Positions 1 to 9,245 of a stretch of 64,000 nucleotides of DNA are shown here, piece after piece. The stretch is from Burkholderia arboris (GTDB lineage Bacteria > Pseudomonadota > Gammaproteobacteria > Burkholderiales > Burkholderiaceae): positions 1 through 64,000 of the forward strand of contig NZ_CABVPX010000003.1 in the NCBI RefSeq assembly GCF_902499125.1, given 5' to 3'. The notes beneath the pieces are model-generated. The model worked only from the letters and a program-made list of their open reading frames with translations. It was not told the origin of the DNA and did no database searches. Numbering within the stretch: position 1 is the first letter of the stretch; the number at the start of each line of letters is the position of its first letter. The position numbers were made by a program, and so were the translations under genes.

Positions 1-875
1 CAAGCGCGGCGGCCGGTGCGCTCGCGGGCGCGCTGCCCGGCAGCGCGCTCGCGCAAGTTGCGGCGGCCACCCCGAAGCGCGTGGTCGTGATCGGCGGCGC
101 ACTCGCGGAAACCGCGTTCGCGCTCGGCGGCGCCGAGACGCCGCGCTACCGGCTCGTCGGCGCCGACACGACCTGCACGTATCCGGACGCCGCGAAACGC
201 CTGCCGAAGGTCGGCTACCAGCGCGCGCTGTCGGCCGAGGGGCTGTTGTCGCTGCGGCCCGATCTCGTCCTGGCATCGGCGGAAGCCGGCCCGCCCGCCG
301 CGATCGCGCAGGTGAAAAGCGCGGGCGTCACGGTGACGACGTTCGACGAACGCCACGACGTCGAATCGGTGCGCGCGAAGATCGCCGGCATCGCGCAGGC
401 GCTCGACGTCCGCGACGCCGGCACCGCGCTGCTGCAACGCTTCGATCGCGACTGGCAGGCCGCGCGTGACGCGGTCGCCGCGCGCGTGCCCGGCGGCGCG
501 CAACCGCCGCGCGTGCTGTTCGTGCTGAACCATACCGGCAACCAGGCGCTCGTCGCCGGCCAGCGCACGGCTGCCGACGCGATGATCCGCTACGCGGGCG
601 CGCGCAACGCGATGCAGGGCTTCGATCACTACAAGCCGCTGACGACCGAGGCGCTCGCGGTTGCCGCACCCGACGTCGTGCTGATCTCCGACGAAGGGCT
701 CGCGGCCGTTGGCGGCCGCGCCGCGCTGCTGGCAACGCCCGGCTTCGGCGCGACGCCGGCCGGCCGCGCACAGCGCGTCGTATCGCTCGACGCGCTGTTC
801 CTGCTCGGCTTCGGCCCGCGCCTGCCGCTTGCCGTCACGACCCTGCACCGGCGCCTGTCGGATGCGCTCGCCTGA
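1..875 (+). CDS. hmuT: Heme ABC transporter periplasmic binding protein, 5'-truncated by window edge
   Basis: This is the heme-binding periplasmic component of an ABC importer, which delivers heme from the outer-membrane receptor to the inner-membrane permease. The frame is open from the left edge. The first residues look like the end of a signal peptide (small residues, then SALA before QVAAATPKR), so the true start lies upstream of the window. An internal GTG at 81 opens the mature domain at VVVIGG and should not be taken as the start. The rest fits a class III (TroA/BtuF-like) binding protein with two lobes. The stop is 15 bases before the permease gene, so this is an operon. Heme loci of this type are usually Fur-regulated, but the promoter is outside the window. 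Confidence 0.88.
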   Translation, partial: SAAAGALAGALPGSALAQVAAATPKRVVVIGGALAETAFALGGAETPRYRLVGADTTCTYPDAAKRLPKVGYQRALSAEGLLSLRPDLVLASAEAGPPAAIAQVKSAGVTVTTFDERHDVESVRAKIAGIAQALDVRDAGTALLQRFDRDWQAARDAVAARVPGGAQPPRVLFVLNHTGNQALVAGQRTAADAMIRYAGARNAMQGFDHYKPLTTEALAVAAPDVVLISDEGLAAVGGRAALLATPGFGATPAGRAQRVVSLDALFLLGFGPRLPLAVTTLHRRLSDALA

Positions 876-890
876 TTCCGGATTGCCTCG

Positions 891-1979
891 ATGCCCGCTC
901 ACGCTTCGCCCTTCCCCGCGCCGTCGCCCGCTTCGCGCTCCGGCGCCGCGCGCGTCGGCACGTCGCGCCGCTTCGCGCCGTTCGCGCTGGCCGCGCTCGC
1001 CGTGCTCGTGTGCGCGATGTCCATCGTCGCGCTGTGTGTCGGCGCGTACCGCATTCCACTCGCGGAAGCCTGGGCCGCGCTGACCGGCGATGCCGCCGCG
1101 CAGCAGGCACGCGCGGTGCTGTTCGACATCCGCGCGCCGCGCGTCGTGCTCGCGCTGCTGGTCGGCGGCGGCTTCGGTGCAACCGGCGCCGCGATGCAGG
1201 CGCTGTTCCGCAATCCGCTCGCCGATCCGGGGCTCGTCGGCGTGTCGAGCGGCGCCGCACTCGGCGCGACGACGATGATCGTGCTCGGTCCCGCACTCTT
1301 TGCCGCGCACGCGAGCGCAGCCGCGCTGCCCGTCGCCGCCTTCGCAGGCGCGCTCGCGGTCGCGGCGCTCGTCTACCGGCTGGCCGCGTCGCGCGGCCGG
1401 CTCGCGCTGCCGCTGCTGCTGCTCGCCGGCATCGCGATCAATGCGCTGGTCGGCGCGGCGATCGGGCTGCTCACGTTCGTCGCCGACGACGCGCAACTGC
1501 GCTCGCTGACCTTCTGGAGCCTCGGCAGCCTCGGCGGCGCGCAATGGTCCGCGCTGGCGGCCGTGGCGCCGTGCGTCGCGATCGGCTGCGTGCTGCTCGC
1601 GCGCGAACGCGACGCGCTGAACGCGTTGCAGCTCGGCGAAACTGAAGCGCTGCATCTCGGTGTGCCGGTGCAGCGGCTGAAGCGGCGCGTGCTCGTGGCG
1701 GTCGCGCTTGCCGTCGGCGCACTGGTGTCATGCGCGGGCATCATCGGCTTCATCGGGCTCGTCGCACCGCATTGCGTGCGCCTCGCGTGCGGCCCCGACC
1801 AGCGCATCGTGCTGCCCGGCGCCGCACTGCTCGGCGCGTTGCTGACGCTCGCCGCCGATCTCGCCGCACGCACCGTCGCCGCTCCGGCCGAGATTCCGCT
1901 TGGCGTGCTGACCGCGCTGCTCGGCGCGCCGTTCTTCCTCGCGCTGCTGTGGAAGAACCGCGGCGCGCTCGGCGGGTAA
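891..1979 (+). CDS. hmuU: Heme ABC transporter permease (FecCD family)
   Basis: This 362-residue integral membrane permease of the FecCD/BtuC family forms the inner-membrane channel for heme uptake with HmuT and HmuV. After a basic, Ala/Pro-rich N-terminus there are about nine or ten hydrophobic segments. The family's conserved stretch [17 protein letters not shown] sits about two thirds along, and the length matches the family. The gene follows hmuT by 15 bases and precedes hmuV by 19 bases, so all three are probably co-transcribed. Cobalamin or siderophore permeases have the same fold. The heme assignment rests on the neighbouring binding protein and ATPase. Confidence 0.9.
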   Translation: MPAHASPFPAPSPASRSGAARVGTSRRFAPFALAALAVLVCAMSIVALCVGAYRIPLAEAWAALTGDAAAQQARAVLFDIRAPRVVLALLVGGGFGATGAAMQALFRNPLADPGLVGVSSGAALGATTMIVLGPALFAAHASAAALPVAAFAGALAVAALVYRLAASRGRLALPLLLLAGIAINALVGAAIGLLTFVADDAQLRSLTFWSLGSLGGAQWSALAAVAPCVAIGCVLLARERDALNALQLGETEALHLGVPVQRLKRRVLVAVALAVGALVSCAGIIGFIGLVAPHCVRLACGPDQRIVLPGAALLGALLTLAADLAARTVAAPAEIPLGVLTALLGAPFFLALLWKNRGALGG

Positions 1980-1998
1980 TCCTTTATTCACGACGATC

Positions 1999-2820
1999 AT
2001 GCTGACTGTCCACCATCTCGACGTCGCGCGCCGCCACAACGCGATCCTGCGCGACCTGTCGCTGTCGATCGAACCCGGCCGCGTGACCGCGCTGCTCGGC
2101 CGCAACGGCGCGGGCAAGAGCACGCTGCTGAAGACCTTTGCCGGCGAACTGACCGGCAGCGTCGCGCCGAACGGCGTACGCGTGACGGGCGACGTCACGC
2201 TGAACGGCGAACCGCTCGCACGCATCGACGCACCGCGGCTCGCGTGTCTGCGCGCGGTGCTGCCGCAGGCCGCGCAGCCGGCCTTCCCGTTCAGCGTCGA
2301 CGAAATCGTGCTGCTCGGCCGCTATCCGCACGCGCGGCGCAGCGGTGCGACGTCGCACCGCGATCGCGACATTGCGTGGCATGCGCTCGAACGCGCGGGC
2401 GCCGATGCGCTCGTCGGCCGCGACGTCACGACGCTGTCCGGCGGCGAACTCGCACGCGTGCAATTCGCTCGCGTGCTCGCGCAGCTGTGGCCGGACGACG
2501 ACGCGCCGGAACGCGGCCCGCGCTACCTGTTGCTCGACGAACCGACCGCCGCGCTCGACCTCGCGCACCAGCATCGCCTGCTCGACACCGTGCGCGCGGT
2601 CGCGCGCGAATGGCAGCTCGGCGTGCTGGCGATCGTCCACGATCCGAACCTCGCCGCACGGCACGCCGATACGATCGCGATGCTCGCCGACGGCACGATC
2701 GTCGCGCATGGCACGCCGCACGACGTGATGACGCCTGCGCATATCGCGCAATGCTATGGATTCGCGGTGAAGATGGTGGAAACCGGCGACGGTGCGCCGC
2801 CGGTGATGGTGCCCGCGTAG
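1999..2820 (+). CDS. hmuV: Heme ABC transporter ATP-binding protein
   Basis: This 273-residue ATPase energises heme import. The Walker A motif GRNGAGKST is at residues 34-42, the signature LSGGE is near 146, and the Walker B sequence YLLLDEP is followed by TAALD and a switch histidine in IVHDPN. The N-terminus starts directly with a typical nucleotide-binding domain, and the length is usual for HmuV. It is the last recognisable gene of the hmuTUV operon. About 90 bases separate it from the next gene, which has its own strong ribosome binding site. Confidence 0.92.
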   Translation: MLTVHHLDVARRHNAILRDLSLSIEPGRVTALLGRNGAGKSTLLKTFAGELTGSVAPNGVRVTGDVTLNGEPLARIDAPRLACLRAVLPQAAQPAFPFSVDEIVLLGRYPHARRSGATSHRDRDIAWHALERAGADALVGRDVTTLSGGELARVQFARVLAQLWPDDDAPERGPRYLLLDEPTAALDLAHQHRLLDTVRAVAREWQLGVLAIVHDPNLAARHADTIAMLADGTIVAHGTPHDVMTPAHIAQCYGFAVKMVETGDGAPPVMVPA

Positions 2821-2907
2821 CGCGGGATCGTTACCCGGCGCGATGCGCCGCCATCGTCCGCGACTGTCATTTGAGATCGTCCACACTGCCCCTTCGAGGA
2901 GACGCCC

Positions 2908-3297
2908 ATGCCGCTTCCGATGACCCGCATCATCCTGTATGTCCAGAACGTCACGCTGCTGAAAACGTTCTACCAGCGGTATTTCGAGTTACCCGTCATC
3001 GAGGAAATCGACGGCGAATGGGTCGTGCTCGACGCGGGCGCGATTGAACTCGCGCTGCATCTGGCCGGCCCGGCGTTCCGCCATGCGACGGCGCCTGCGC
3101 CTGCAAGCGCAAAAGCGGACACCAGCAACGTGAAACTCGTCTTCAGGATCGACGCCGGTATCGACGCGCATCGCGACCGGCTCGCCCGCGACGGGGTGAC
3201 CGTGCGCGATCTCAAGCGCTTCGACGGCTTCCCGTACGCGATGTACGACGGCATCGATCCGGAAGGAAACGTCTTTCAGGTGATGCAGCCGGACTGA
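2908..3297 (+). CDS. VOC/glyoxalase-family protein
   Basis: This 129-residue protein of the vicinal-oxygen-chelate fold opens with a strand-helix unit (RIILYVQNVTLLKTFYQ) and ends with the family-typical DPEGNVFQVMQ. The family includes glyoxalases, dioxygenases and antibiotic-binding proteins, and nothing here fixes the substrate. Translation starts at an ATG behind GAGGAG with good spacing. It lies on the strand of the heme operon but is probably a separate unit, and it converges with the TRIC-type gene. Confidence 0.75.
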   Translation: MPLPMTRIILYVQNVTLLKTFYQRYFELPVIEEIDGEWVVLDAGAIELALHLAGPAFRHATAPAPASAKADTSNVKLVFRIDAGIDAHRDRLARDGVTVRDLKRFDGFPYAMYDGIDPEGNVFQVMQPD

Positions 3298-3328
3298 ACG
3301 CCGGCGCGGCGCGCGTGGCCGCGCGCGC

Positions 3329-3940
3329 TCAATGCTCGACGTCCGCCGCGCCGAAGGTCCGCATCTTCCAGCCCAGCTGCACCGCGAGCATCCGCATCGA
3401 GAAACCGGCGGCCAGTGCGACGATCGTCGCGAAACCCGCGTCGATGCCCAGATGCTGCATCCCGACATACAGCGTGCCCGTGACGAACGCGACACTCGCA
3501 TAGAGCTCCTCGCGCAGGATCAGCGGCATCTCGTTGCACAGCAGGTCGCGCAGCATCCCGCCGCCGACGCCCGTGATCGCGCCGGCCAGCACGACGATGA
3601 TCGGCGCGATGCCGGTCGACGCACCGATGTCGCAGCCGATGATCGTGAATGCCGCGAGGCCGATCGCATCGACGGTGACGAACAGCGTTTTCATCCGCGC
3701 GACGTGCCGTGCCGCCCACGACGCGACGGTCGCCGCGACCAGCGTGATCACCAGGTATTCCGGATGCGCGATCCAGCCGAGCGGATAGTGGCCGAGCAGC
3801 ACGTCGCGCACGGTGCCGCCGCCGAGCGCCGTCACCGCGCCGACGAGCGCGAGCCCGAAGCGGTCCATTCCGCGGCGCATGCCCATCAGCGCCCCCGACA
3901 TCGCTTCCGCGACGATCGCAATCAGATAAAGCGTATGCAT
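3329..3940 (-). CDS. TRIC-type cation channel / UPF0126 (YadS-like) membrane protein
   Basis: This 203-residue inner-membrane protein has about seven hydrophobic segments arranged as two repeats. Each repeat carries the signature GGGxxRD (GGGTVRDVLLG and GGGMLRDLLCNEMP). Prokaryotic members form trimeric monovalent-cation channels; older annotation calls them UPF0126. The start at MHTLY is chosen because the open frame upstream runs into the coding region of the penicillin-binding protein in another register. Its 5' end is only 8 bases from the stop of that gene on the same strand, so the two are probably co-transcribed. No functional link between them is evident. Confidence 0.85.
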   Translation of the reverse strand: MHTLYLIAIVAEAMSGALMGMRRGMDRFGLALVGAVTALGGGTVRDVLLGHYPLGWIAHPEYLVITLVAATVASWAARHVARMKTLFVTVDAIGLAAFTIIGCDIGASTGIAPIIVVLAGAITGVGGGMLRDLLCNEMPLILREELYASVAFVTGTLYVGMQHLGIDAGFATIVALAAGFSMRMLAVQLGWKMRTFGAADVEH

Positions 3941-3948
3941 GGTGTGCG

Positions 3949-6069
3949 TCAGTCGTCGGTCCGGAACAGGTCGAGCACGCGTTCGCGCTCGGCCGCATCG
4001 ACCGCGGCAGGCATCGGTTCGTCGCGCCGGCCGCGGTCGGCCTGCGCATCCGGCGCATCGGTTGCCAGCGCACCGCCGCACGCAAAGCGGCTGCGGATAT
4101 AGGCCGGCACGTCGGACGTGCACGTGCCGCGCGTGTATTCGGCGTAGACGAAATCGCCGTCGACGAGCGCGACGTCCTGCGGTGGCGTCGCATCGACCGG
4201 CGTGCGCCCGTCCACGGCCGTCTTCATGTAGTCGAGCCAGACCGGCAGCGCCAGCGTCGCGCCGGTTGCGCGCCCCATCGGGCGCGGCGTGTCGTAGCCG
4301 AGCCACGCGACCGCGACGATGCCCGACGAGTAGCCGGCGAACCACACGTCCTTCGATCCGTTCGACGTCCCCGTCTTGCCGGCCGCGTCGTCGCGGCGCA
4401 GCGCGAGCGCGCCGCGCGCGGTGCCGGCCCGCACGACGTCGCGCAGCATGCTGTCCATCACGAACGCATTGCGCGCCGACACGACCCGCTCGCCCGACGG
4501 TGCGGTCGCCTCGTACATCGCGCCGCCGTGACGCTGCTTCACCGACAGGATCAGCCGCGGCTCCATCCGCGTGCCGCCGTTCGCGAACACGCTGTAGGCG
4601 CTCGCGAGTTCGAGCGGCGTCACGGCGCCCGCGCCGAGTGCCAGCGGCAGCGACGCCGGATTGCGCTGCGCGTCGAAGCCGAAATGCACCGCGTGCTGCT
4701 GCACGTAGCGGGCGTCGGTGGCCTGCATCAGGCTGACCGCGACCAGGTTCTTCGAGCGCACGAGCCCGCGCCGCACCGGAATGAAGCCCTCGTAACGATT
4801 GCCGAAATTGCGCGGACGCCACGGCCGCGCGCCGGTTTCCTCGTGCGTGAGCGTGCGCTGCGTATCGTCGACGAGCACGCCGGGGAAGTAGCCCTTCTCC
4901 AGCGCCGCCGAATAGACGAACGGCTTGAAGCTCGACCCCGGCTGGCGATACGCCTGCAGCGCATGGTCGAACACGTTGCGATTGAAATCCGCGCCGCCGA
5001 CGAGCGCGAGCATGTCGCCGGTGGCCGCATCGAGCGACACGAGCGCGCCTTCGAGCCCGTTGCGCGCATCGCGCTTCGCGCGCGGCTGCCGGCTCAGCGT
5101 CCGGTCGAGCGAGGCTTCGGCCGCGCGCTGGTCGCGCATCGAGATCGTCGTCGTCACGTCGAGGCCGAGCGTGTACGCGTCGTCATGAAACCGCTCGACC
5201 ATCATCCGGCGTGCGCGCTCGGCGACGTACGGCGCCGCGACGATCCCGGGCGGCGGCGTGGTCACCAGCGCGATCGGCGCGTCGACGGCCGCGCGATAGG
5301 TCGCGTCATCGAGCTGGCCCAGCGCGTGCATGCGGCCGAGCACGTAGTTGCGCCGCGCGGTCGCGCGCGACGGATTCACGACCGGGTTGAACGCGGACGG
5401 CGCCTTCGGCAGCCCCGCGAGCACCGCCGCTTCACCCGCGCTCAGCGCGTCGAGCGGCTTGCCGAAATACACGTTCGCGGCGGCCGCGAAGCCGTACGCG
5501 CGCTCGCCCAGGTAGATCTCGTTCATGTACAGCTCGAGCAGCTTGTCCTTGCTGTATTCGCGTTCGAGCTTGGCGGCCATCAGGATCTCGGCAAGCTTGC
5601 GGCTCAGCACCTTGTCGCGCGTCAGGTAGAAGTTGCGCGCGACCTGCATCGTGATCGTGCTGCCGCCCTGCCCCGGCTGCCCGGTCACGACGTTCGCGAA
5701 CGTCGCGCGCGCGAGGCCGCCGATATCGACCGCGCCGTGCTCGTAGAACTTCGCATCCTCGGCCGCGAGCAGCGCGTGCCGCATCAGCGGCGGGATGCGT
5801 TCGAGCGGCACGAACTCGCGCCGCTCGACGCCGTATTCGGCAAGCAGGTCGCCGTCGCGCGAGAAAATCCGCAGCGGCAGCGCGGGACGATAGACGGCCA
5901 GGTGTTCGACGGACGGCAGTTGCGTCCAGATGCGATCGATCGTCCATGCGCCGATGCCGGCGCACGCGAGCGTCAGGCCCAGCAGCGCGCCCGCGAGCGT
6001 GCGCCACACGCGGCGGCGGCGCGGCGGCGGCGCGGGTTGCGGTGGCGGATTGGCGATGTGGTCGGTCAT
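3949..6069 (-). CDS. Class A penicillin-binding protein (PBP1A-type, bifunctional)
   Basis: This 706-residue bitopic membrane enzyme polymerises lipid II and crosslinks peptidoglycan. A Pro/Arg-rich cytoplasmic tail is followed by one transmembrane helix (about residues 22-45). Next comes a GT51 domain with the catalytic-glutamate motif EDAKFYEHG (104-112) and QGGSTITMQVARN, then a transpeptidase domain with GSSFKPF (SxxK) and KTGTSNGSKD (KTG). The start at MTDHIAN is favoured over an ATG 102 bases further upstream because GAAGGAG lies six bases before it. At 706 residues it is shorter than the usual roughly 800-residue PBP1A, so it may be an accessory class A enzyme. A nested inverted repeat lies upstream at 6174-6198. 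Confidence 0.9.
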   Translation of the reverse strand: MTDHIANPPPQPAPPPRRRRVWRTLAGALLGLTLACAGIGAWTIDRIWTQLPSVEHLAVYRPALPLRIFSRDGDLLAEYGVERREFVPLERIPPLMRHALLAAEDAKFYEHGAVDIGGLARATFANVVTGQPGQGGSTITMQVARNFYLTRDKVLSRKLAEILMAAKLEREYSKDKLLELYMNEIYLGERAYGFAAAANVYFGKPLDALSAGEAAVLAGLPKAPSAFNPVVNPSRATARRNYVLGRMHALGQLDDATYRAAVDAPIALVTTPPPGIVAAPYVAERARRMMVERFHDDAYTLGLDVTTTISMRDQRAAEASLDRTLSRQPRAKRDARNGLEGALVSLDAATGDMLALVGGADFNRNVFDHALQAYRQPGSSFKPFVYSAALEKGYFPGVLVDDTQRTLTHEETGARPWRPRNFGNRYEGFIPVRRGLVRSKNLVAVSLMQATDARYVQQHAVHFGFDAQRNPASLPLALGAGAVTPLELASAYSVFANGGTRMEPRLILSVKQRHGGAMYEATAPSGERVVSARNAFVMDSMLRDVVRAGTARGALALRRDDAAGKTGTSNGSKDVWFAGYSSGIVAVAWLGYDTPRPMGRATGATLALPVWLDYMKTAVDGRTPVDATPPQDVALVDGDFVYAEYTRGTCTSDVPAYIRSRFACGGALATDAPDAQADRGRRDEPMPAAVDAAERERVLDLFRTDD

Positions 6070-6173
6070 GTCGGGCTCCTTCTTCAGTGCCCGCGCCGGC
6101 CGGCGCAAGATGGGCGCCGACCGGTCACGGAAGGCGCGCATTGTCGAAGGGATAGCCCGAAACCGGAACATTC

Positions 6174-6198
6174 TTTAGCCAAAGTTTGGCTGGCTAAA
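6174..6198. promoter_or_regulatory. Nested inverted repeat in divergent promoter region
   Basis: The sequence contains a perfect inverted repeat AGCCAAA-G-TTTGGCT (6177-6191). An overlapping one, TTTAGCC...GGCTAAA, has arms at 6174-6180 and 6192-6198. It lies between the divergently transcribed penicillin-binding protein and APH-like genes, in locally AT-rich DNA (TTTTATTTAGG follows). This looks like a repressor operator, but no regulator gene is adjacent. Confidence 0.45.
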
Positions 6199-6310
6199 TT
6201 TTATTTAGGAAAGCGCGCCGGGGGCCGTTCGCGCCGCATGCGCGGGCCTGCGGCATGTCGTCGCGGCGGAGCACACGGCACGCGATCCGGTTCGCTTGTA
6301 CCATCGCGGG

Positions 6311-7114
6311 ATGTTCGATCGATACCTCGACCTGTGGGGCCTCGCTCCCGACGGCGGCCCGATCCTGACCGCCAGCGGCGGCCTGTTACCCGTCGTGTGG
6401 CATGCGCGGCCCGCGATGCTGAAAGTCGCCACGTGCGACGAAGAACGGCGCGGCAATGCACTGATGGCCTGGTGGAACGGGCAAGGCGCCGCACAGGTGT
6501 GGCAGCACGACGTCGATGCGATCCTGCTCGAACGTGCGCAGCCGGCACCGTCGCTGGCCGCGTTGTCGGCATCGGGCCACGACGACGACACGATGCGCAT
6601 CGCGTGCGGCGTCGTCGCGCGGCTGCACGCGCATCGTGCGCCGCAGCCGCCTGCGCAGATCGTGCCGCTTCATGACTGGTTCCGTGCCCTGCTGACGAAT
6701 GACGCGGACCATAACGTGCTGCGCCGCTCGGCCGCAATCGCGCGCCAGTTGCTGGCCGAAGCCGCCTCGCCCGTCGATGACGTCGTCCTGCATGGCGACA
6801 TCCATCACGGCAACCTCCTGCATTTCGGCGATCGCGGCTGGCTCGCGATCGACCCGAAAGGGCTACGCGGCGAGCGCACGTTCGACTACGCAAACCTGTT
6901 CTGCAATCCCGTGCACGACATCGCGGTCGATCCCGCGCGTTTCGGGCGGCGCGTCGCGCTCGTGGCCGATGCCGCACAGCTCGACCGGCGCCGGCTGCTG
7001 CAGTGGATTCTCGCGTGGTCCGGTTTGTCGGCCGTGTGGTTGATGGAAGACGGCCTGCTGCCCGATACGCGGCTGCAAGTCGCGACGCTGGCCGCGGCGG
7101 CACTCGGCCTGTAG
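6311..7114 (+). CDS. APH(6)-like aminoglycoside/hydroxyurea phosphotransferase
   Basis: This 267-residue kinase-fold protein resembles streptomycin 6-kinases. The catalytic loop LHGDIHHGNLL and the metal-binding loop AIDPKG followed by GERTFDYAN are both intact. Family members phosphorylate aminoglycosides or small metabolites. Here a resistance role is possible, but the substrate is unknown. I chose ATG 6311; a TTG start 15 bases upstream is also possible, and no strong ribosome binding site decides between them. It is divergent from the penicillin-binding protein and convergent with allE, separated by a strong terminator. Confidence 0.75.
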   Translation: MFDRYLDLWGLAPDGGPILTASGGLLPVVWHARPAMLKVATCDEERRGNALMAWWNGQGAAQVWQHDVDAILLERAQPAPSLAALSASGHDDDTMRIACGVVARLHAHRAPQPPAQIVPLHDWFRALLTNDADHNVLRRSAAIARQLLAEAASPVDDVVLHGDIHHGNLLHFGDRGWLAIDPKGLRGERTFDYANLFCNPVHDIAVDPARFGRRVALVADAAQLDRRRLLQWILAWSGLSAVWLMEDGLLPDTRLQVATLAAAALGL

Positions 7115-7132
7115 CGAAACGCATCGCCCATG

Positions 7133-7165
7133 AAAAAAGCCCGCCGGCATGCACCGGCGGGCTTT
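7133..7165. terminator. Bidirectional intrinsic terminator
   Basis: A 9-bp perfect stem GCCCGCCGG/CCGGCGGGC (7139-7147 and 7154-7162) with a 6-base loop is flanked by A6 on the left and TTT on the right. It is strongest for the minus-strand allE gene, where the stem is followed by six Ts. It separates two convergent genes. Confidence 0.85.
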
Positions 7166-7186
7166 CGTGTCCGACTTGCGCGGCGC

Positions 7187-8023
7187 TCAGCGCGCCGGGT
7201 TCAGCAACAGGTTCATGTGACGGTTCACGTCTTTGTACAGCAGGTAGCGGAAGCGGCCAGGGCCACCCGAGTAGCATGCCTGCGGGCAGAACGCGCGCAG
7301 CCACATGAAATCGCCCGCTTCGACCTCGACCCAGTCCTGGTTCAGGCGATAGACGGCCTTGCCTTCCAGCACGTACAGGCCGTGCTCCATCACGTGCGTT
7401 TCCGCGAACGGGATCACGCCGCCCGGCTCGAACGTCACGATGTTCACGTGCATGTCGTGGCGCATGTCGCTCATGTCGACGAAGCGCGTCGTGACCCATG
7501 CGCCGTTGGTGCCCGGCATCGGGATCGGCTCGACGTCCTGCTCGTTGGTCACGAACGCTTCCGGCAGCGGAATGCCGTCGACGGCCTGGTAGTGCTTGCG
7601 CACCCAGTGGAAGCGCACCGCGGCATCGCTGACGTTGTGCAGCGTCCAGTCCGCGCCCGGCGGAATGAATGCGTAGCCGCCCGGCTTCAGCGTGTGCTTG
7701 TTGCCCTGCAGCGTCAGCTCGGCTTCGCCTTCGACGACGAACAGCACGGCTTCGGCGTTCTTGTCCTGCTCGGGCTTGTCGCTGCCGCCGCCCGGATTCA
7801 CTTCGACGATGTACTGCGAGAAGGTTTCCGCGAAACCCGACAGCGGGCGGGCGATCACCCACAGGCGCGTGTTCGTCCAGAACGGCAGCCAGCTCGTGAC
7901 GATGTCGCGCATCACACCCTTCGGGATCACCGCGTACGCCTCGGTGAACATCGCGCGATCGGTCAGCAGATCCGTCTGCGGCGGGTGGCCGCCATGCGGC
8001 GCGTAATACGTTGTCTTAGACAT
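7187..8023 (-). CDS. allE: (S)-ureidoglycine aminohydrolase (bicupin)
   Basis: This 278-residue protein matches AllE, the Mn-dependent bicupin that converts (S)-ureidoglycine to (S)-ureidoglycolate and ammonia in purine/allantoin catabolism. Two cupin units are visible. The first holds LTLQGNKHTLKPGGYAFIPPG. The second holds VTFEPGGVIPFAETHVMEHG, carrying the Glu/His ligands, followed by VYRLNQDWVEVEAGDF. The start is the ATG at 8021-8023, with only a weak Shine-Dalgarno sequence (GGATG). No other allantoin gene lies nearby, and about 780 bases of non-coding sequence lie upstream. Confidence 0.88.
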   Translation of the reverse strand: MSKTTYYAPHGGHPPQTDLLTDRAMFTEAYAVIPKGVMRDIVTSWLPFWTNTRLWVIARPLSGFAETFSQYIVEVNPGGGSDKPEQDKNAEAVLFVVEGEAELTLQGNKHTLKPGGYAFIPPGADWTLHNVSDAAVRFHWVRKHYQAVDGIPLPEAFVTNEQDVEPIPMPGTNGAWVTTRFVDMSDMRHDMHVNIVTFEPGGVIPFAETHVMEHGLYVLEGKAVYRLNQDWVEVEAGDFMWLRAFCPQACYSGGPGRFRYLLYKDVNRHMNLLLNPAR

Positions 8024-8807
8024 ATTGCATCCAGGCAATGGGTTGGTCCGGCCCCTGGCGCAAACGGCATCGGGCGGTTCGCACGCGCGTGGGGCACGCA
8101 TGCGGCGGCGGGACATCGTTGCCGGGGTGGCTTGAAAGCGCATGCGCCTTCGTTCGGTCGGCCAGGCTTCGCGTCGGGTCCGTCCGGTTGATCGGACGCG
8201 GCGGCCCAGGTTGCTGGGTCCGGTGGCCGGGCCGCGGCGCTCGCGATCATGCGGCGAGGCGCGGCGGGCGGCACGGTCGACTCCGTACGCGGGCATCGTT
8301 GACGATAGCGAAGTCGATCACGATCGACCAATTAAATGTTGCGATGATATCCATTCGATTTTCCACTACCCGCCGGCGCCCGCGACGCGCGGTGAAGGGG
8401 CGTTGCGCGGCGTGCTGGCTATCAGGGAAATCCTGACTGCGGCGGATGGGCCGCAACCCGTCCGGTCATGCGAATCGACGGAAAGGCGACGGGCTCGCGG
8501 CAGCGGATCGCTGTGTCGCGGTCGTCAGGCCGGCACGGGCCGACGAACGATCCGTGATGACGCGTGCTGACACCGTGCCGGCGCGTTCAAGCGTGGCAGG
8601 CCAAGTCGTCGGGAAACGGGGAAACAGGGCGGGAGGGTTGTTGCCTGCCCCTGGATCGGGCGCATGGCAGCGGCTGATGAAGCCGGAGGGGTCGCCGGTC
8701 AGGCCGGCGATGACGGCCCGGCAGGCCGCCGGGCCGAATCTCGCGTCGGGTGCCGACGCCGTGGCGCGCCGGTGCGCATGGCGCGCACCGTGCCGCGCCA
8801 GCGGCGA
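8024..8807. other. Intergenic region, no convincing gene
   Basis: These 784 bases lie between allE and the glycine-zipper gene, both on the minus strand. Several frames stay open but give Arg-rich, low-complexity translations without ribosome binding sites, as expected by chance at this GC content. The only AT-rich island (about 8300-8370) holds the palindrome listed at 8313 and probably the allE promoter. I see no tRNA or strong terminator. Confidence 0.5.
8313..8328. promoter_or_regulatory. GTCGATC-AC-GATCGAC palindrome upstream of allE
   Basis: A perfect 7-bp inverted repeat with a 2-base centre lies in the AT-rich part of the long allE upstream region. On the minus strand it falls just after TTGGTC and before CTATCG with 17 bases between them, so it could be an operator within a weak promoter. 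No regulator gene is adjacent. Confidence 0.35.
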
Positions 8808-9245
8808 TCAGTCCCAGTCGCGGTGATGACGATGCTTGCGGTGGCGATAGCCGCGGTCGCCGTGATCGCGCTCGTACGAGTTGCGCGACATGTTGCCGCC
8901 GAGTGCCGCGCCGGCGCCGCCGCCGACTGCCGCGCCCAGCAGGCCGCCCGTGCGGCCGCCCATCGCGTTGCCTGCCGCGGTACCTGCGCCGCCGCCGAGT
9001 GCGCCGCCGATGATCGCGCCGGTGCGCTCGTGACGGTTCGACGTCACCGCTCCACCCGCGCCGCCGCCGATGGCGCCGCCGATTACCGAGCCCGTGCTGC
9101 CGCCGAGCGCGCCGCCGACTGCTGCGCCGGCTACCCCGCCGAGCGCGCCGCCAAGCGCATTGTTCATGTCACCTGCCAGAGCCGGCAGCGCAGTCGCGCC
9201 GGTCAGCGCGGCGACGACGAGAGCGGGGGCGATTTTCTTCCACAT
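8808..9245 (-). CDS. Exported glycine-zipper protein with His-rich tail
   Basis: This 145-residue protein has a signal peptide (MWKKIAPALV... ending PALA before GDMNN). The body consists almost entirely of GG/GA repeats (ALGGVAGAAVGGALGG and similar), the pattern of glycine-zipper membrane-associated proteins. The last 20 or so residues are highly charged and His-rich (YRHRKHRHHRD), a possible metal-binding tail. The ATG has AAGGAAG upstream. No enzymatic role can be assigned. Such proteins are common small envelope proteins in Burkholderia. Confidence 0.8.
   Translation of the reverse strand: MWKKIAPALVVAALTGATALPALAGDMNNALGGALGGVAGAAVGGALGGSTGSVIGGAIGGGAGGAVTSNRHERTGAIIGGALGGGAGTAAGNAMGGRTGGLLGAAVGGGAGAALGGNMSRNSYERDHGDRGYRHRKHRHHRDWD

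Noticed and set aside
4528-6675. Plus-strand open frame of about 715 codons opposite the penicillin-binding protein
   Set aside because: No recognisable domain and highly basic; antisense shadow.
8038-8570. Overlapping open frames in the long gap upstream of allE
   Set aside because: Arg/Gly-rich chance frames at high GC; no start signals or conserved motifs.
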